Part shown: positions 20,595-28,681 of the stretch, piece by piece
Layout of the letters: the number at the start of each line of letters is the position of its first letter
Position numbering within the stretch: position 1 is the first letter of the stretch
Assembly (NCBI RefSeq): GCF_018200035.1
Contig: NZ_CP073581.1
Location: forward strand, 2,414,501 to 2,478,500
Source: Sulfitobacter albidus
GTDB taxonomy: Bacteria > Pseudomonadota > Alphaproteobacteria > Rhodobacterales > Rhodobacteraceae
DNA length: 64,000 nt
Direction: 5' to 3'
Notes under the pieces: model-generated
The model's database searches: none
What the model saw: only the letters and a program-made list of their open reading frames with translations
What the model was told of the DNA's origin: nothing
Translations under genes and position numbers: made by a program

Positions 20595-21613
20595 GGGGAG
20601 ATCTTTCAGGACAAAACTCAGGGATCACGCACCATGGCTGATGCGCGTTGCGAAGGATGATTTCTGAGGACCGTTGAAAGCCGCGCATCCGGTAATTCGG
20701 ATTGTTCCGCACGTCTATCCGGCGATTAATCGGCAAAATTGCCGAAAAAGGATCTGCTCCTTACCTCAACTTAGCGGCAAAAGGGATGCGAACTGATAAA
20801 ACACTAGACAGCCAATCGGATAAAAAAACCGACCGTGAAAAGCCGCCGTTGCGGTGACCGTGCGGCAACGTCCTTGAGCCGTCAAGAAAAAGTTAACAAA
20901 TCGTTACCGCCAGAACGCCTACAAATTAGTCACTTCTCGGATTGCGTGTATACGATTGGATTTGCTTGCGGCCGGCCCAAATCGCGCGACTTCGCCGAAA
21001 GGGAACATCGGCACCCAACGGCAAATTTTCGCGTAAATTCAAGCATACTGAATAAATCTATGACATACGCACGCGGCTTTACGCCCGTTGCGCAGTCGAT
21101 TTCAGCCACCCGAAGCGCGCTTCTTCACAAGTGGGGCAACCATTCTCAGAAAAATTTCGTGATTAATCTTTAAGCAGTCTTCGCGGTGCTCGTCTCGAGC
21201 ATTCCCGGGTCTTCAGGGCGTTCATTTTCCATTGCTGCTACCATGGGTAGTTACATCATTCAAAAAATATATGAGGCGCGGAATCACCAAAAGACCATGG
21301 TTATTGGGCGATTAAGTTTTGCAAAATGACGCATTCGCGCTTTTTGAAATTAGGCGGATATGCGCCAATTCGAACACTGTGAATAACACGAATTCAAACA
21401 GCCGGGAAAAGATGAACCCCGCAACCTGTTTTCTGCTTCCGAGCGCCCGCCCAAAAAGCGCAGGCAACTCAGATGAGACTCGCTGATCGATCCGCGGCAA
21501 TCGGCGGGCCCGGCGGAACCCTGACATCGCCCCCGCAGGTTCAGCGATCAACGCCAACAGTGCAGGCTTAGAATGGGCGAGAGCGCCCCGATACTTTACG
21601 ATTTGTATGAAGG
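20595..21613 (-). other. About 1 kb gene-free region upstream of adhesin
   Basis: No convincing gene was found on either strand. A 112-codon frame at 20835-21173 shows no family features. The stretch is visibly more AT-rich than its surroundings, with several A and T runs, which fits a long control region for the adhesin gene starting at 20594. No confident promoter or operator can be assigned by eye. Confidence 0.5.
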
Positions 21614-21690
21614 TGGCGGACCGAGGAGGATTCGAACCCCCGACCCCCTGATTCGTAGTCAGGTACTCTATCCAGCTGAGCTATCGGTCC
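21614..21690 (-). tRNA. tRNA-Arg (anticodon ACG)
   Basis: A 77-nt cloverleaf with encoded CCA. The 7-bp acceptor stem is GGACCGA/TCGGTCC. The anticodon arm is CCTGA-CTACGAA-TCAGG, giving anticodon ACG, which reads CGN Arg codons after A34 deamination. The T loop is TTCGAAT. The gene stands alone between the adhesin upstream region and the histidine kinase gene. No integrase or repeat marks it as an insertion site in this window. Confidence 0.97.
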
Positions 21691-21766
21691 ACGTGGGTGT
21701 GATTATGCGTGCTGCCTGCGACTTGCAAGCCCTTCTTGCCGGGAAATCCGCGCTGAGCGCAAATTT

Positions 21767-23152
21767 TCACAGCATGCCGTCCCCTTTGGGAAGGGTGATT
21801 TCGAACTCGGTCCCGGCGGCGCCGGTAGAGACCAGCCGGATCGTGCCGCCATGCCCCTTGATCAGCTCTGCCGAAATCGCGAGACCCAGACCGGACCCCC
21901 CCTTGCGCAAGGACCCCTGGAATGGCGCGAAAAGCACTTCCTGTGCCTTGCCGGGAATGCCCGGTCCGGTATCCCGCATGGTGATCTGCCAGTTCCGCTC
22001 GCTCTCACGCGCGGTGACCGTGATCGTCCCCCCCTCGCCCGCTGCAACCAGCGCCTGACGGGCGTTGCGCAAAAGATTGCCCAGAACGCGGTGCATCTGC
22101 TCGGGATCGGCGCGCAGTTTCAGCCCGGCAGGCACCTCGTTGATCAGCGCGACCTCGGAGGTGCCGACGGCCAGACGTTCGCCTTCCATCACCTCCTCGA
22201 CGATGTCCGCCAGCGGGAATACCGTCAGCGTCGGTGTAGGCTCTTCCGCCTTGCCAAAGGCCAGGGTGGATTCGCACAGATGCACCGCACGGGTTATCGA
22301 GCCGACAAGCTTCGGCGCCATACGCGCAACGACAGGGTCTTCGGACATCTCGATCCGGTCGGTAAAGAGTTGCGCGGAGGTGAGGATGTTGCGCAAATCG
22401 TGGCTGATCTTGCTGACGGCGCCGCCGAGCTGGGCCAGGCGTTCCTTCTGGCGCAGCGCACCGGTCAGCTCGGTCTGCAGCGATTTCAGCGCCTCCTCCG
22501 CTTCGCGCACCTCGGTGATGCCGGCCGATGGAACGATCTTGCGGCGCGCGTCCTCGGGGGCGGCGGCGTAGCGCTGCATATGCCGCACCAGCCGCTTGAT
22601 CGGCACCACGAGCAGAAAGCGCATGGCGACAAAAAGCAGGACCGCCGTGACCACGGAAATGACCGCGGACAGCACCAGAATGCGCAGACCGTAGTCGATC
22701 ATGGCACGGCGCATTGGCTCCGTCTCCATCGTGACCTCGATCAGCAGGCCCGCATCGCGCACCGGTGCGCCGATCACCCGGATGACTTCATTCTCCGACC
22801 GCGCCATACGCCGGATGGCATCCCCGATCAGCGTCAACGCATCGTTTTCCCGCAAATCGACGGTGCCCGAGATCACCTGCGGCATGGGCGAGGCCAGCAC
22901 CAGCTGCCGCACCTCATCGCGGCGCAGCACTACGTTGAAAACCTCTGCGTTGCGCAGCAGCTCTGCCTCCAGCGCATCGTCGAGCATGTCATCGGCCAGC
23001 AGCGCCAGCGACGCGATCTGCGCGCGCTCCAGCCGGTTGAGCATATAGTCTTCGCGGAAGCGCGCGATGGAAGGCACAAAGATCATGATCTCGGCGATCA
23101 TCACAAAGATCGTCGTCAGGATCAGCAGCCGGCCCGAAAGTGAATTGATCAT
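21767..23152 (-). CDS. Orphan membrane histidine kinase
   Basis: Sensor kinase of 461 residues. A transmembrane helix at about 9-27 is followed by an extracytoplasmic sensor region at about 28-150. A second helix at 157-182 and a HAMP segment come next. The DHp domain has the H-box SHDLR (His251). The ATPase domain has an N-box Asn363, a G1 box DTGPGIP at about 394 and a G2 box GSGLGL at about 420. The ATG at 23152 was chosen because the in-frame extension to 23320 overlaps the upstream gene and lacks homology-like character. No response regulator lies nearby. Orientation and the 64-nt gap suggest cotranscription with the flavoprotein and TVP38 genes. The signal sensed is unknown. Confidence 0.88.
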   Translation of the reverse strand: MINSLSGRLLILTTIFVMIAEIMIFVPSIARFREDYMLNRLERAQIASLALLADDMLDDALEAELLRNAEVFNVVLRRDEVRQLVLASPMPQVISGTVDLRENDALTLIGDAIRRMARSENEVIRVIGAPVRDAGLLIEVTMETEPMRRAMIDYGLRILVLSAVISVVTAVLLFVAMRFLLVVPIKRLVRHMQRYAAAPEDARRKIVPSAGITEVREAEEALKSLQTELTGALRQKERLAQLGGAVSKISHDLRNILTSAQLFTDRIEMSEDPVVARMAPKLVGSITRAVHLCESTLAFGKAEEPTPTLTVFPLADIVEEVMEGERLAVGTSEVALINEVPAGLKLRADPEQMHRVLGNLLRNARQALVAAGEGGTITVTARESERNWQITMRDTGPGIPGKAQEVLFAPFQGSLRKGGSGLGLAISAELIKGHGGTIRLVSTGAAGTEFEITLPKGDGML

Positions 23153-23216
23153 GCGGCGCCAGATCCCCTGCGGGAGGGCGGGAGGGGCGTCGCCGCAGGC
23201 GCGCGTCTCCCCGGCC

Positions 23217-24635
23217 TCACGGCACGAACCGTTGTACGAAACCAACCACCCGCTTGACCATCGCGCTCTCGAACAGGCGCGGGCTGAAATAGGCACCGGC
23301 CGCGCGTTTGTTGACCTCACCGATGGTTGGGTAGGGCGCGACCATGGCGGCGATCTGGCTCATCTTCATGTTGTTGGCCAGCGCCAGCGCCCACAGGTTG
23401 ATCAACTCGCCCGCCTGATAGCCGACGATGGACACCCCGACCGGGCGTCCTTTGACCACCATAACCTTGATGAACCCCTTGGTCTTGCGCTCCGCGATCG
23501 CGCGATCGTTGTGGGCGTAGTCGAACCGCACCACTTCCAGCGCGGATCCGTGTTTCTTGCGCGCCTGCGCCTCCGTCAGCCCAACCTGCGCCAGCTCGGG
23601 ATCGGTGTAGGTCGCCCAGGGAATATGCGCGGTCTTTGCCTTGGACGGCAGGCCAAAGAGCATGGACCGGATGATGACGCCCGCATGATACCCCGCAACA
23701 TGGGTAAACTGCAGACCGCCCGCAACATCCCCGATGGCATAGACCTTGCGATTGGAGGTGCGCAGACTGTCGTCAACCATGATTCCATTCCTGGAGGGCT
23801 TCACGCCACCGGCCGCCAGATCCAGCTTGTCCACATTCGCCTTGCGCCCCACCGCCATCAGCAGATGCGACCCCTTGAAGACGCGCCCGTCCTTCGCCTC
23901 TACCTCGATGGCACCGGCCTTGCCCCGGATTTCCGCAGCCAGCGCGTCTTCGGCGATCTCGACGCCCTCGTCGCGCAGGGAATCGAGCACCACCTTCGCC
24001 AGTTCCGGATCGTCCTTGCCCAGCGCCTTATCGCCCTCGATCACAGTGACCTTGCTGCCCAGCCGGATGTGGGCCTGCGCCATTTCCATCCCGATGGGAC
24101 CACCGCCAATGATCAGCAGATGCTCGGGCCGCTCGCGCAGATCGAACAACGTCTCGTTTGTCTCATAGGGCACGCTATCGAGGCCGGGGATCGGCGGCAC
24201 CAGCGGTGACGAGCCCGTCGCGATCACGATGCGCCGCGCCTTGATGACCGTATCGCCTGCCTGCACCTCGTCGTGGCTGATGAAGTGGCCGTATTCACGG
24301 ATGACCCGCACGCCAAAGCCCTCGAACCGTTCCTGGCTGTCCACCGGCGCGATGGTGGCGATCACGTCGGCCACGTGATCCTTGGCGGCAGCGTAATCCA
24401 CGGCGCCCGCAACATTCTCGACCCCGTAGGCCTGTGCGTGGCGCTGGCCGTAAGCCGCCTTCCCGCTTGCGATCAGCGCCTTGGAGGGCACACAGCCGTA
24501 GTTCAGGCAATCGCCCCCCATCTTGTGACCTTCCAGCAGGGTCACATCCGCGCCCATCTGTGCAGCCCCAGCCGCTACGGACAATCCGCCCGAGCCTGCG
24601 CCGATGATCAGGATATCCGTCTTGATCCGCTTCAT
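23217..24635 (-). CDS. Mercuric reductase-like FAD/NAD(P)-dependent disulfide oxidoreductase
   Basis: Class I pyridine nucleotide-disulfide oxidoreductase of 472 residues. The FAD-binding GAGSGG is at 12-17 and the redox pair Cys43/Cys48 sits in GGDCLNYGCVPSK. The NAD(P) site is GGGPIG near residue 177, and a second FAD motif GDVAGG occurs. The dimer-interface motif that reads HxHPTxxE in lipoamide dehydrogenase is here APYPTIGE, with Tyr435 in the catalytic His position, as in MerA-like proteins. Neither the N-terminal heavy-metal domain nor the C-terminal Cys pair of true MerA is present, so mercury reduction is doubtful. The start overlaps the stop of the TVP38-family gene by 4 nt. That family pair is fused in some other bacteria. 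Confidence 0.85.
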   Translation of the reverse strand: MKRIKTDILIIGAGSGGLSVAAGAAQMGADVTLLEGHKMGGDCLNYGCVPSKALIASGKAAYGQRHAQAYGVENVAGAVDYAAAKDHVADVIATIAPVDSQERFEGFGVRVIREYGHFISHDEVQAGDTVIKARRIVIATGSSPLVPPIPGLDSVPYETNETLFDLRERPEHLLIIGGGPIGMEMAQAHIRLGSKVTVIEGDKALGKDDPELAKVVLDSLRDEGVEIAEDALAAEIRGKAGAIEVEAKDGRVFKGSHLLMAVGRKANVDKLDLAAGGVKPSRNGIMVDDSLRTSNRKVYAIGDVAGGLQFTHVAGYHAGVIIRSMLFGLPSKAKTAHIPWATYTDPELAQVGLTEAQARKKHGSALEVVRFDYAHNDRAIAERKTKGFIKVMVVKGRPVGVSIVGYQAGELINLWALALANNMKMSQIAAMVAPYPTIGEVNKRAAGAYFSPRLFESAMVKRVVGFVQRFVP

Positions 24636-25378
24636 TTCAACAAATCCTTCTTGCCGGTCACGGCCTTGATGATCACGGGCAGCAGCGACAGCGCGCAGAG
24701 CCCGAGGATGGGCAGCAGGATATGCGGCTCAAAGATAATGCCAAGGTTTGGCGTCTCGCCACGGGCGAAAACTTCGCCCAGGCCCGCGCCGACCGATGTA
24801 TAGACAAGGCTGCCGGGGATGATGCCCAGAAACGTCGAGACGGCGAATTTCCACAGGGGCACACCCAGAAACGCCGGGATCAGGTTGGCGACAAAGAACG
24901 GCACCGCCGGTACCAGCCGGATAAAGAACAGCATCGACCATTGGTTCTCGTCGATGCCCTTCTTGATCTTCGACACCATCCCTTCGGAGGCATCCATCCG
25001 CTCCTTGAGCTGTTTGCCCAGCCCCATGCGCGCGGCCTGAAAGATCAGAACCGCGCCGATGGTCGCCCCGATCACGTTAAACGTGGCGCCCAGTGCCGTG
25101 CCGAACAGAAACCCGCCCGTCAGGGTCGCAATCGCCGCCCCCGGCAGGGAGAACGCCACGATCACCACGTAGGCCGCGATGAAGGCCAGCACGGTCAGCG
25201 CATAATTGCTGTCGCGAAACGCGATCAGCGCCTCACGGTTGTCGCGCAGCGCATCAAAGCTGAGGTAGTCGCGCAGGAAAAACGCTCCCACCAGCGCCAC
25301 GGTGGCGATCAGGGCAATCGGGCCATAGCGGGCCACGGCGCTTTTGGGTTGCTCGTTGGCTTCTGTCATATCCGTCAT
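24632..25378 (-). CDS. TVP38/TMEM64 (DedA-like) membrane protein
   Basis: Inner-membrane protein of 248 residues with about six hydrophobic spans. The central SNARE-associated/VTT domain is recognisable by FSLPGAAIATLTGGFLFG and the FFIRLVPAVPFF stretch with its conserved Arg-Pro. The ATG at 25378 is preferred over longer in-frame starts because AGGAG lies 8 nt upstream. The end overlaps the flavoprotein start by 4 nt, so the two are coupled. The family is linked to lipid scrambling or membrane homeostasis. The substrate here is unknown. Confidence 0.88.
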   Translation of the reverse strand: MTDMTEANEQPKSAVARYGPIALIATVALVGAFFLRDYLSFDALRDNREALIAFRDSNYALTVLAFIAAYVVIVAFSLPGAAIATLTGGFLFGTALGATFNVIGATIGAVLIFQAARMGLGKQLKERMDASEGMVSKIKKGIDENQWSMLFFIRLVPAVPFFVANLIPAFLGVPLWKFAVSTFLGIIPGSLVYTSVGAGLGEVFARGETPNLGIIFEPHILLPILGLCALSLLPVIIKAVTGKKDLLK

Positions 25379-25578
25379 TTCCGGCGCTCCTTCAGGGTGC
25401 GGTGTGTTAACCCCTAGATGACGCCTTTGGCCCTGCGGCGACAGGCGCCTCACGGGCGCTTGATCGGAAGTGTGCGCCATCGCCGCCTTTCGGCTGAATA
25501 TGTCACGGATTGAAACATAACCCAGCCCTGCCGCGCGGATTTTATTGCAGGAATGGGTCAAATTGGCCGGGCGGGGGT

Positions 25579-25608
25579 TTGACTTGCCCCCATATCCTCT
25601 TTAGAGGG
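25579..25608 (+). promoter_or_regulatory. Possible rpmH promoter
   Basis: TTGACT followed after about 17 nt by a poor -10 (TAGAGG), 68 nt before the rpmH start, within the 297-bp divergent gap to the TVP38-family gene. The -35 match is good and the -10 match weak. Confidence 0.35.
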
Positions 25609-25675
25609 CAGGTCTGAATTGACCCAAAGGCCCGCGAATCCGCGGCCCCGACCCAGCATTGACGGAGACGGAGCG

Positions 25676-25810
25676 ATGAAACGCACCTACCAACCCTCGA
25701 ACCTTGTTCGCAAGCGCCGCCACGGCTTTCGTGCCCGTATGGCGACAAAAGCAGGTCGCAAGATCCTGAACGCGCGCCGCGCCCGTGGCCGGAAATCGCT
25801 GAGCGCTTAA
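25676..25810 (+). CDS. rpmH: 50S ribosomal protein L34
   Basis: L34 of 44 residues with the diagnostic [20 protein letters not shown] opening and a highly basic tail. It sits in the 50S subunit at the bottom of the exit-tunnel region. The start is chosen at the motif methionine, preceded by GGAGACGGAG. It begins the classic rpmH-rnpA-yidD block. Confidence 0.97.
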
Positions 25811-25830
25811 GCGCCGCCGATTGTCCCGAC

Positions 25831-26241
25831 ATGCTGAAACCGCCGCAGACGCCCGCCCCCGACAGATCGGAGAGCGCAGCGCCTGCGGCGGTTTCCGCGT
25901 GTCCGCTGCCGACTGTGACGCAGCGGCGCGATTTTCAGCGCGCCAACCGCGCCCCGCGCGTGTCGACACCCGCATTCGTGCTGCAAATGTCTCCCACGGC
26001 GCCGGAGGGCCCGGCCCGCGTCGGGTTTACATGCTCCAAAAAAGTCGGCAACGCCGTCGCCCGCAACCGGGCCAAGCGGCGCTTGCGCGAGATCGCGCGG
26101 ATGCGGCTGCCCCTGCGCGCCCTGCCCGGCCACGATTACATCTTTATCGGGCGGCGCGACGAAACGGCGGCGCGCCCCATGCACCAGATGCTTGCCGATC
26201 TCGACCGGGCGCTCGACACGCTGCACGGGCGCAAGGGGTGA
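25831..26241 (+). CDS. rnpA: Ribonuclease P protein component
   Basis: Protein subunit of RNase P (136 residues), which assists the catalytic RNA in trimming tRNA 5' leaders. It carries the family RNR motif (ARNRAKRRLREIAR, about residues 81-94) and the upstream GFTCSKKVGNAV strand. The N-terminus of about 30 residues is longer and less conserved than usual, and the precise start is less certain. The stop overlaps the yidD GTG start. Confidence 0.95.
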   Translation: MLKPPQTPAPDRSESAAPAAVSACPLPTVTQRRDFQRANRAPRVSTPAFVLQMSPTAPEGPARVGFTCSKKVGNAVARNRAKRRLREIARMRLPLRALPGHDYIFIGRRDETAARPMHQMLADLDRALDTLHGRKG

Positions 26242-26471
26242 GCCCGCTGGCCCATCTTCTGGCCCTCCCGATCCGCGCCTACCGGCTTATCTTCAGCCCC
26301 TGGGTCGGATTTCACTGTCGCTACCAGCCCACCTGTTCTGCCTACGCGATGGAAGCGCTGGCGAAACACGGCGCTCTGCGTGGCAGCCTGCTTGCCGCGC
26401 GGCGCATCGGGCGGTGCCATCCCTGGGGCGCGGACGGATACGATCCCGTCCCCGAACGCAAGGAGCGCTGA
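26238..26471 (+). CDS. yidD: Membrane protein insertion efficiency factor
   Basis: Small membrane-associated protein of 77 residues. It shows the family core FHCRYQPTCSAYAMEAL and the later RIGRCHPWGADGYDPVP. It is thought to help YidC/Sec insertion. The GTG start at 26238 overlaps the rnpA stop by 4 nt and fits the operon pattern. yidC itself lies about 4 kb downstream instead of directly next to it. Confidence 0.95.
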   Translation: MSPLAHLLALPIRAYRLIFSPWVGFHCRYQPTCSAYAMEALAKHGALRGSLLAARRIGRCHPWGADGYDPVPERKER

Positions 26472-27169
26472 TGGAACGTGGGTTTTTCAAATGGCTCTGG
26501 CGCTTTAATGGCTTGGCCATCGCCGCAGGGGTCACGCTGATCCTCGCGTTGCTTGCGGACGAGGTGCTGCGGGATCTGCGCCGCGCCTTCTTTCCGCGCA
26601 ATGTGACGAACACTCTGGCCGTTGATCCGGCACTGCCCGCCGGCGAGACCGTGGCCGAGACACCGCCGGAGACGCGCCGCATCGGTGCCCCCTTTGGCCC
26701 CACCGGCCAGCGCCACATCGCGGTGCCGATCATCGTCTCGCAGACCCTTGCGCACCGCGGCATCTCGAAAGGCAGCAGTGGCAATACCGTCGATTACCGC
26801 ATCCTGGATACGCAAACCGGGCAAAGCCGCGCCCTCTTTGGCGCTGGCGCCCGGCTGATCCTCGATACGCGGCAGATCTATGCCCCGGACAGCCGCAACC
26901 GACCCCTCGGGATCGTGTTGAGCGTGGTTGAAACCGACAGCTCCGGCGACGGTCGCCTGTCGGCGTCTGACACGCAGGCGCTCTACATCACTACGCGCGA
27001 CTGGACCGCGCCTGTGCGCGTCCGTGGCGGCCTCAGCGCGATCACCGCGCTGGACGCGACGCCCACCGAAATGCGCGCAATCGTGAAAGAGCGGGGGAGC
27101 TACACCGCCCTTATCATCGCCCCGGATACCGGAGAGATCCTGAGCGAAATACCGATCCCCCTCGACTAG
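26471..27169 (+). CDS. Conserved-looking membrane-anchored protein of unknown function
   Basis: Protein of 232 residues. A single transmembrane helix lies at about 13-32, after a short Arg/Lys/Trp-rich N-terminus; a Pro/Thr-rich linker and a soluble, mostly beta-predicted domain follow. No catalytic motif was recognised. The ATG overlaps the yidD stop by 1 nt, so it belongs to the rpmH-rnpA-yidD unit. It converges with the downstream lipoprotein gene with a 4-nt overlap of the stop codons (CTAG). Confidence 0.75.
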   Translation: MERGFFKWLWRFNGLAIAAGVTLILALLADEVLRDLRRAFFPRNVTNTLAVDPALPAGETVAETPPETRRIGAPFGPTGQRHIAVPIIVSQTLAHRGISKGSSGNTVDYRILDTQTGQSRALFGAGARLILDTRQIYAPDSRNRPLGIVLSVVETDSSGDGRLSASDTQALYITTRDWTAPVRVRGGLSAITALDATPTEMRAIVKERGSYTALIIAPDTGEILSEIPIPLD

Positions 27170-27699
27170 GGCTTTTCGAAGGTGATGATGACCTCACCGA
27201 TATCGACGCCGTATTTCTTCATGTAGGCACGATTCAGCACGGTGCCGCCGCCCAGATCCCACATCCAGTCGTTGAAATCGACGCGCAGCGTGCCGTCTGG
27301 CACCGGAAGGTCGATGCGGTAGGTCCAGTTGAAGGTATCGCCCCGCTCCTGCCCGCGGGCGGTGCCGATCACACCGGCTGCGGTGCCTTCCCACGCCTGA
27401 TCCGCGGTGATCGGTCCGGTCTTTTTCAGCCGCCAGATCCGCTGCTCGGTGGAGCCATCGGCGTAGGCGAAATCCTCGATGAGCGTCAGCGTCTCCCCGT
27501 CCCAGCGGCCCTGAATATCCACATCAAACCGGCGACGCACAGTGCCGAACACATCCTGAAACTGCCCCTTGGCGGCGATGTGGCCGTCAAAATACCGCTC
27601 CAGATCGAAATCCCGTTCCGACAGCTTGGCGTCGTCGAGCGCGGGTTTGCCTACGCACCCCGCCAACGCCAGTATCGCCACACCCAACCAGACCCGCAT
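27166..27699 (-). CDS. DUF3833 lipoprotein
   Basis: Predicted lipoprotein of 177 residues. The signal peptide ends in a LALAGC lipobox with the modified Cys at residue 15, so it should be membrane-anchored on the outside. The body matches the DUF3833 family (GRWDGETLTLIEDFAYADG and the later DFNDWMWDLGGGTVLNRAYMKK). The role is unknown. The ATG at 27699 is preferred because GGGAG lies 8 nt upstream; in-frame ATG 27705 is too close to that site. It is divergent from ttcA. Confidence 0.82.
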   Translation of the reverse strand: MRVWLGVAILALAGCVGKPALDDAKLSERDFDLERYFDGHIAAKGQFQDVFGTVRRRFDVDIQGRWDGETLTLIEDFAYADGSTEQRIWRLKKTGPITADQAWEGTAAGVIGTARGQERGDTFNWTYRIDLPVPDGTLRVDFNDWMWDLGGGTVLNRAYMKKYGVDIGEVIITFEKP

Positions 27700-27774
27700 A
27701 CTCATCACTCCCAAAGGCTTCCCCCCAAAGCTAAGCTGCGCTAGGGAAAATCAACCGTTGCCCGGAGATCCGAC

Positions 27775-28617
27775 ATGCTCGACCAGCCCGATGAGATCCA
27801 CGCCCTGTTTAAGGGCGCCCCCCAGACGACTGAATTCAAAAAGCTGCGCAAGCGCCTCGTGCGCCAGACCCGCGAGGCGATCGAGCAATACGGCATGGTG
27901 CCCGATGGCGGACCCAAACCGCGTTGGCTGGTGTGCCTGTCGGGCGGCAAGGACAGCTATACCCTGCTCGCCGTTCTGCACGAGTTGCAATGGCGCGGGT
28001 TGCTGCCCGTCGATCTGCTGGCCTGCAATCTCGATCAGGGCCAGCCGGGGTTTCCGGCAACCGTGCTGCCGGAATTTCTGGAGCGTATGGGCGTGCCGCA
28101 CCGGATCGAATATCAGGACACCTATTCCATCGTGATGGACAAAATACCCGCCGGGCGCACCTTTTGCGCGCTGTGCTCGCGACTGCGGCGCGGCAATCTG
28201 TACCGGATCGCGCGCGAGGAGGGATGTTCGGCTGTCGTGCTCGGCCATCACCGCGATGACATCCTCGAGACATTCTTCATGAATCTCTTTCACGGAGGAC
28301 GGTTGGCGACGATGCCGCCCAAGCTGGTCAACGAAGAAGGCGATTTGTTCGTGTACCGCCCGCTCGCCCATGTCGCAGAGGCCGATTGCGAAAGATTCGC
28401 CACCGCGATGAAATATCCCATCATCCCGTGCGATCTGTGCGGCAGCCAGGACGGGCTGCAACGCCAGCAGGTCAAGGCAATTCTGGACGGGTGGGAAGCC
28501 AACAGTCCCGGACGGCGCCAGGTAATGTTCAAGGCTTTGACGAACGCCCGGCCCTCGCATTTGCTGGACCCAGACCTCTTTGATTTTGCCGGACTTTCGC
28601 TGGATCCTAAAAATTAG
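27775..28617 (+). CDS. ttcA: tRNA 2-thiocytidine biosynthesis protein TtcA
   Basis: PP-loop thiolase of 280 residues that makes 2-thiocytidine at position 32 of certain tRNAs, using ATP and a [4Fe-4S] cluster. The PP-loop SGGKDS starts at about residue 56. The two CxxC pairs that hold the cluster are Cys131/Cys134 (CALC) and Cys219/Cys222 (CDLCGSQ). Length and motif order match the family. It stands alone on the plus strand between the lipoprotein and EAL genes. Confidence 0.96.
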   Translation: MLDQPDEIHALFKGAPQTTEFKKLRKRLVRQTREAIEQYGMVPDGGPKPRWLVCLSGGKDSYTLLAVLHELQWRGLLPVDLLACNLDQGQPGFPATVLPEFLERMGVPHRIEYQDTYSIVMDKIPAGRTFCALCSRLRRGNLYRIAREEGCSAVVLGHHRDDILETFFMNLFHGGRLATMPPKLVNEEGDLFVYRPLAHVAEADCERFATAMKYPIIPCDLCGSQDGLQRQQVKAILDGWEANSPGRRQVMFKALTNARPSHLLDPDLFDFAGLSLDPKN

Positions 28618-28681
28618 GTAAAATACGCCCCAAAATTCGTGAACTGTTAACCTCTGGGACGGATGTTCCCCGTAGAGTAGC

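Noticed and set aside
20835..21173. 112-codon frame in the gap before the adhesin
   Set aside because: No ribosome site, no domain, and composition unlike a gene; taken as chance.
21614..21690. tRNA-Arg as an integration site for a genomic island carrying the adhesin
   Set aside because: No integrase, no partial tRNA copy and no direct repeat were seen within the window.
23153..23320. Longer N-terminus for the histidine kinase
   Set aside because: The extension overlaps the flavoprotein gene by about 100 nt and has no membrane or domain character; the ATG at 23152 leads straight into the first transmembrane helix.
23217..24635. True mercuric reductase (merA)
   Set aside because: No N-terminal metal-binding domain, no C-terminal Cys pair, and no mer genes nearby; called only MerA-like.
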